A stretch of 5,798 bases of DNA. Origin: Thiomargarita sp. Lineage in GTDB: Bacteria; Pseudomonadota; Gammaproteobacteria; Beggiatoales; Beggiatoaceae. The DNA lies in the NCBI GenBank assembly GCA_030618965.1, contig JAUXCJ010000097.1, positions 1 through 5,798 of the forward strand, read 5' to 3'. The notes beneath the pieces were generated by a model. That model had not been told where the DNA came from and searched no databases. It saw nothing but the letters and a program-made list of their open reading frames with translations. Made by a program: the position numbers and the translations under genes. Shown piece after piece: positions 5,712 through 5,798 of the stretch (position 1 is the stretch's first letter; each line of letters opens with the position of its first letter).

Positions 5712-5798
5712 ATGGGATTGCTTAACACTGCGCATTCCAGCCAAGAAATCGGGATGGTCACAAGTTGACGATTTGTTATGTTGCTGTGATGATACACC
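5694..5798. other. Unassigned, more G+C-rich segment replacing the rest of the methylase
   Basis: From about 5694 the methylase similarity ends and G+C content rises to roughly half (about 50 of 104 bases counted from 5695), against a visibly AT-rich fragment before it. One plus-strand frame stays open from 5692 to the edge (IGTGVVEWDCLTLRIPAKK and on), and two minus-strand frames are open too. No frame resembles the expected methylase continuation. It may be the end of a mobile element or repeat, or a recombination junction, but no terminal repeat can be confirmed because the other end lies outside the window. Confidence 0.4.

Overview
The window looks like a low-G+C gammaproteobacterial chromosome. 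A sulfur-oxidising Thiotrichales/Beggiatoaceae-type host is my best guess, because WD40-caspase proteins are common in such genomes and the coding regions are AT-rich. No phylogenetic marker is present, so this is inference.

Positions 1-1232 hold three minus-strand genes in one closely spaced run. In order of transcription they are a 225-residue glycine-zipper lipoprotein, a 76-residue coiled-coil lipoprotein, and the N-terminal 85 codons of a third lipoprotein (possibly CsgG/FlgO-like) that runs off the left edge. A 169-base divergent region (1233-1401) carries a good sigma70-type promoter for this run, a perfect TATAAT for the opposite strand, and a cluster of dyads.

Positions 1402-4194 encode the main gene: a 930-residue lipoprotein with about ten WD40-like repeats, an Ig-like domain and a C-terminal caspase (peptidase C14) domain with the His/Cys dyad intact. 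The start belongs at ATG 1402, behind a GAGG site, not at the upstream in-frame TTG 1372. A hairpin followed by TTTT ends the unit. Every gene in this half carries a lipobox, so the encoded proteins should all be anchored in the envelope, plausibly as one functional module.

Positions 4378-5798 are the wreck of a restriction/defence-type locus. Only the first 27 codons and about the last 127 codons remain of a large helicase-family protein. Next comes the N-terminal 259 residues or so of an Eco57I-like (type IIG-style) methylase, which loses family similarity after the sequence IPY at 5693. It runs into a more G+C-rich segment of unknown origin that continues to the window end. The N-terminal helicase remnant and its upstream flank (about 4290-4458) are strongly C-rich and G-poor on the plus strand, unlike the C-terminal remnant, which suggests a mosaic junction as well as a deletion.

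The most interesting intact biology is the caspase lipoprotein beside the glycine-ladder lipoprotein. The most informative structural observation is the collapsed helicase-methylase locus.
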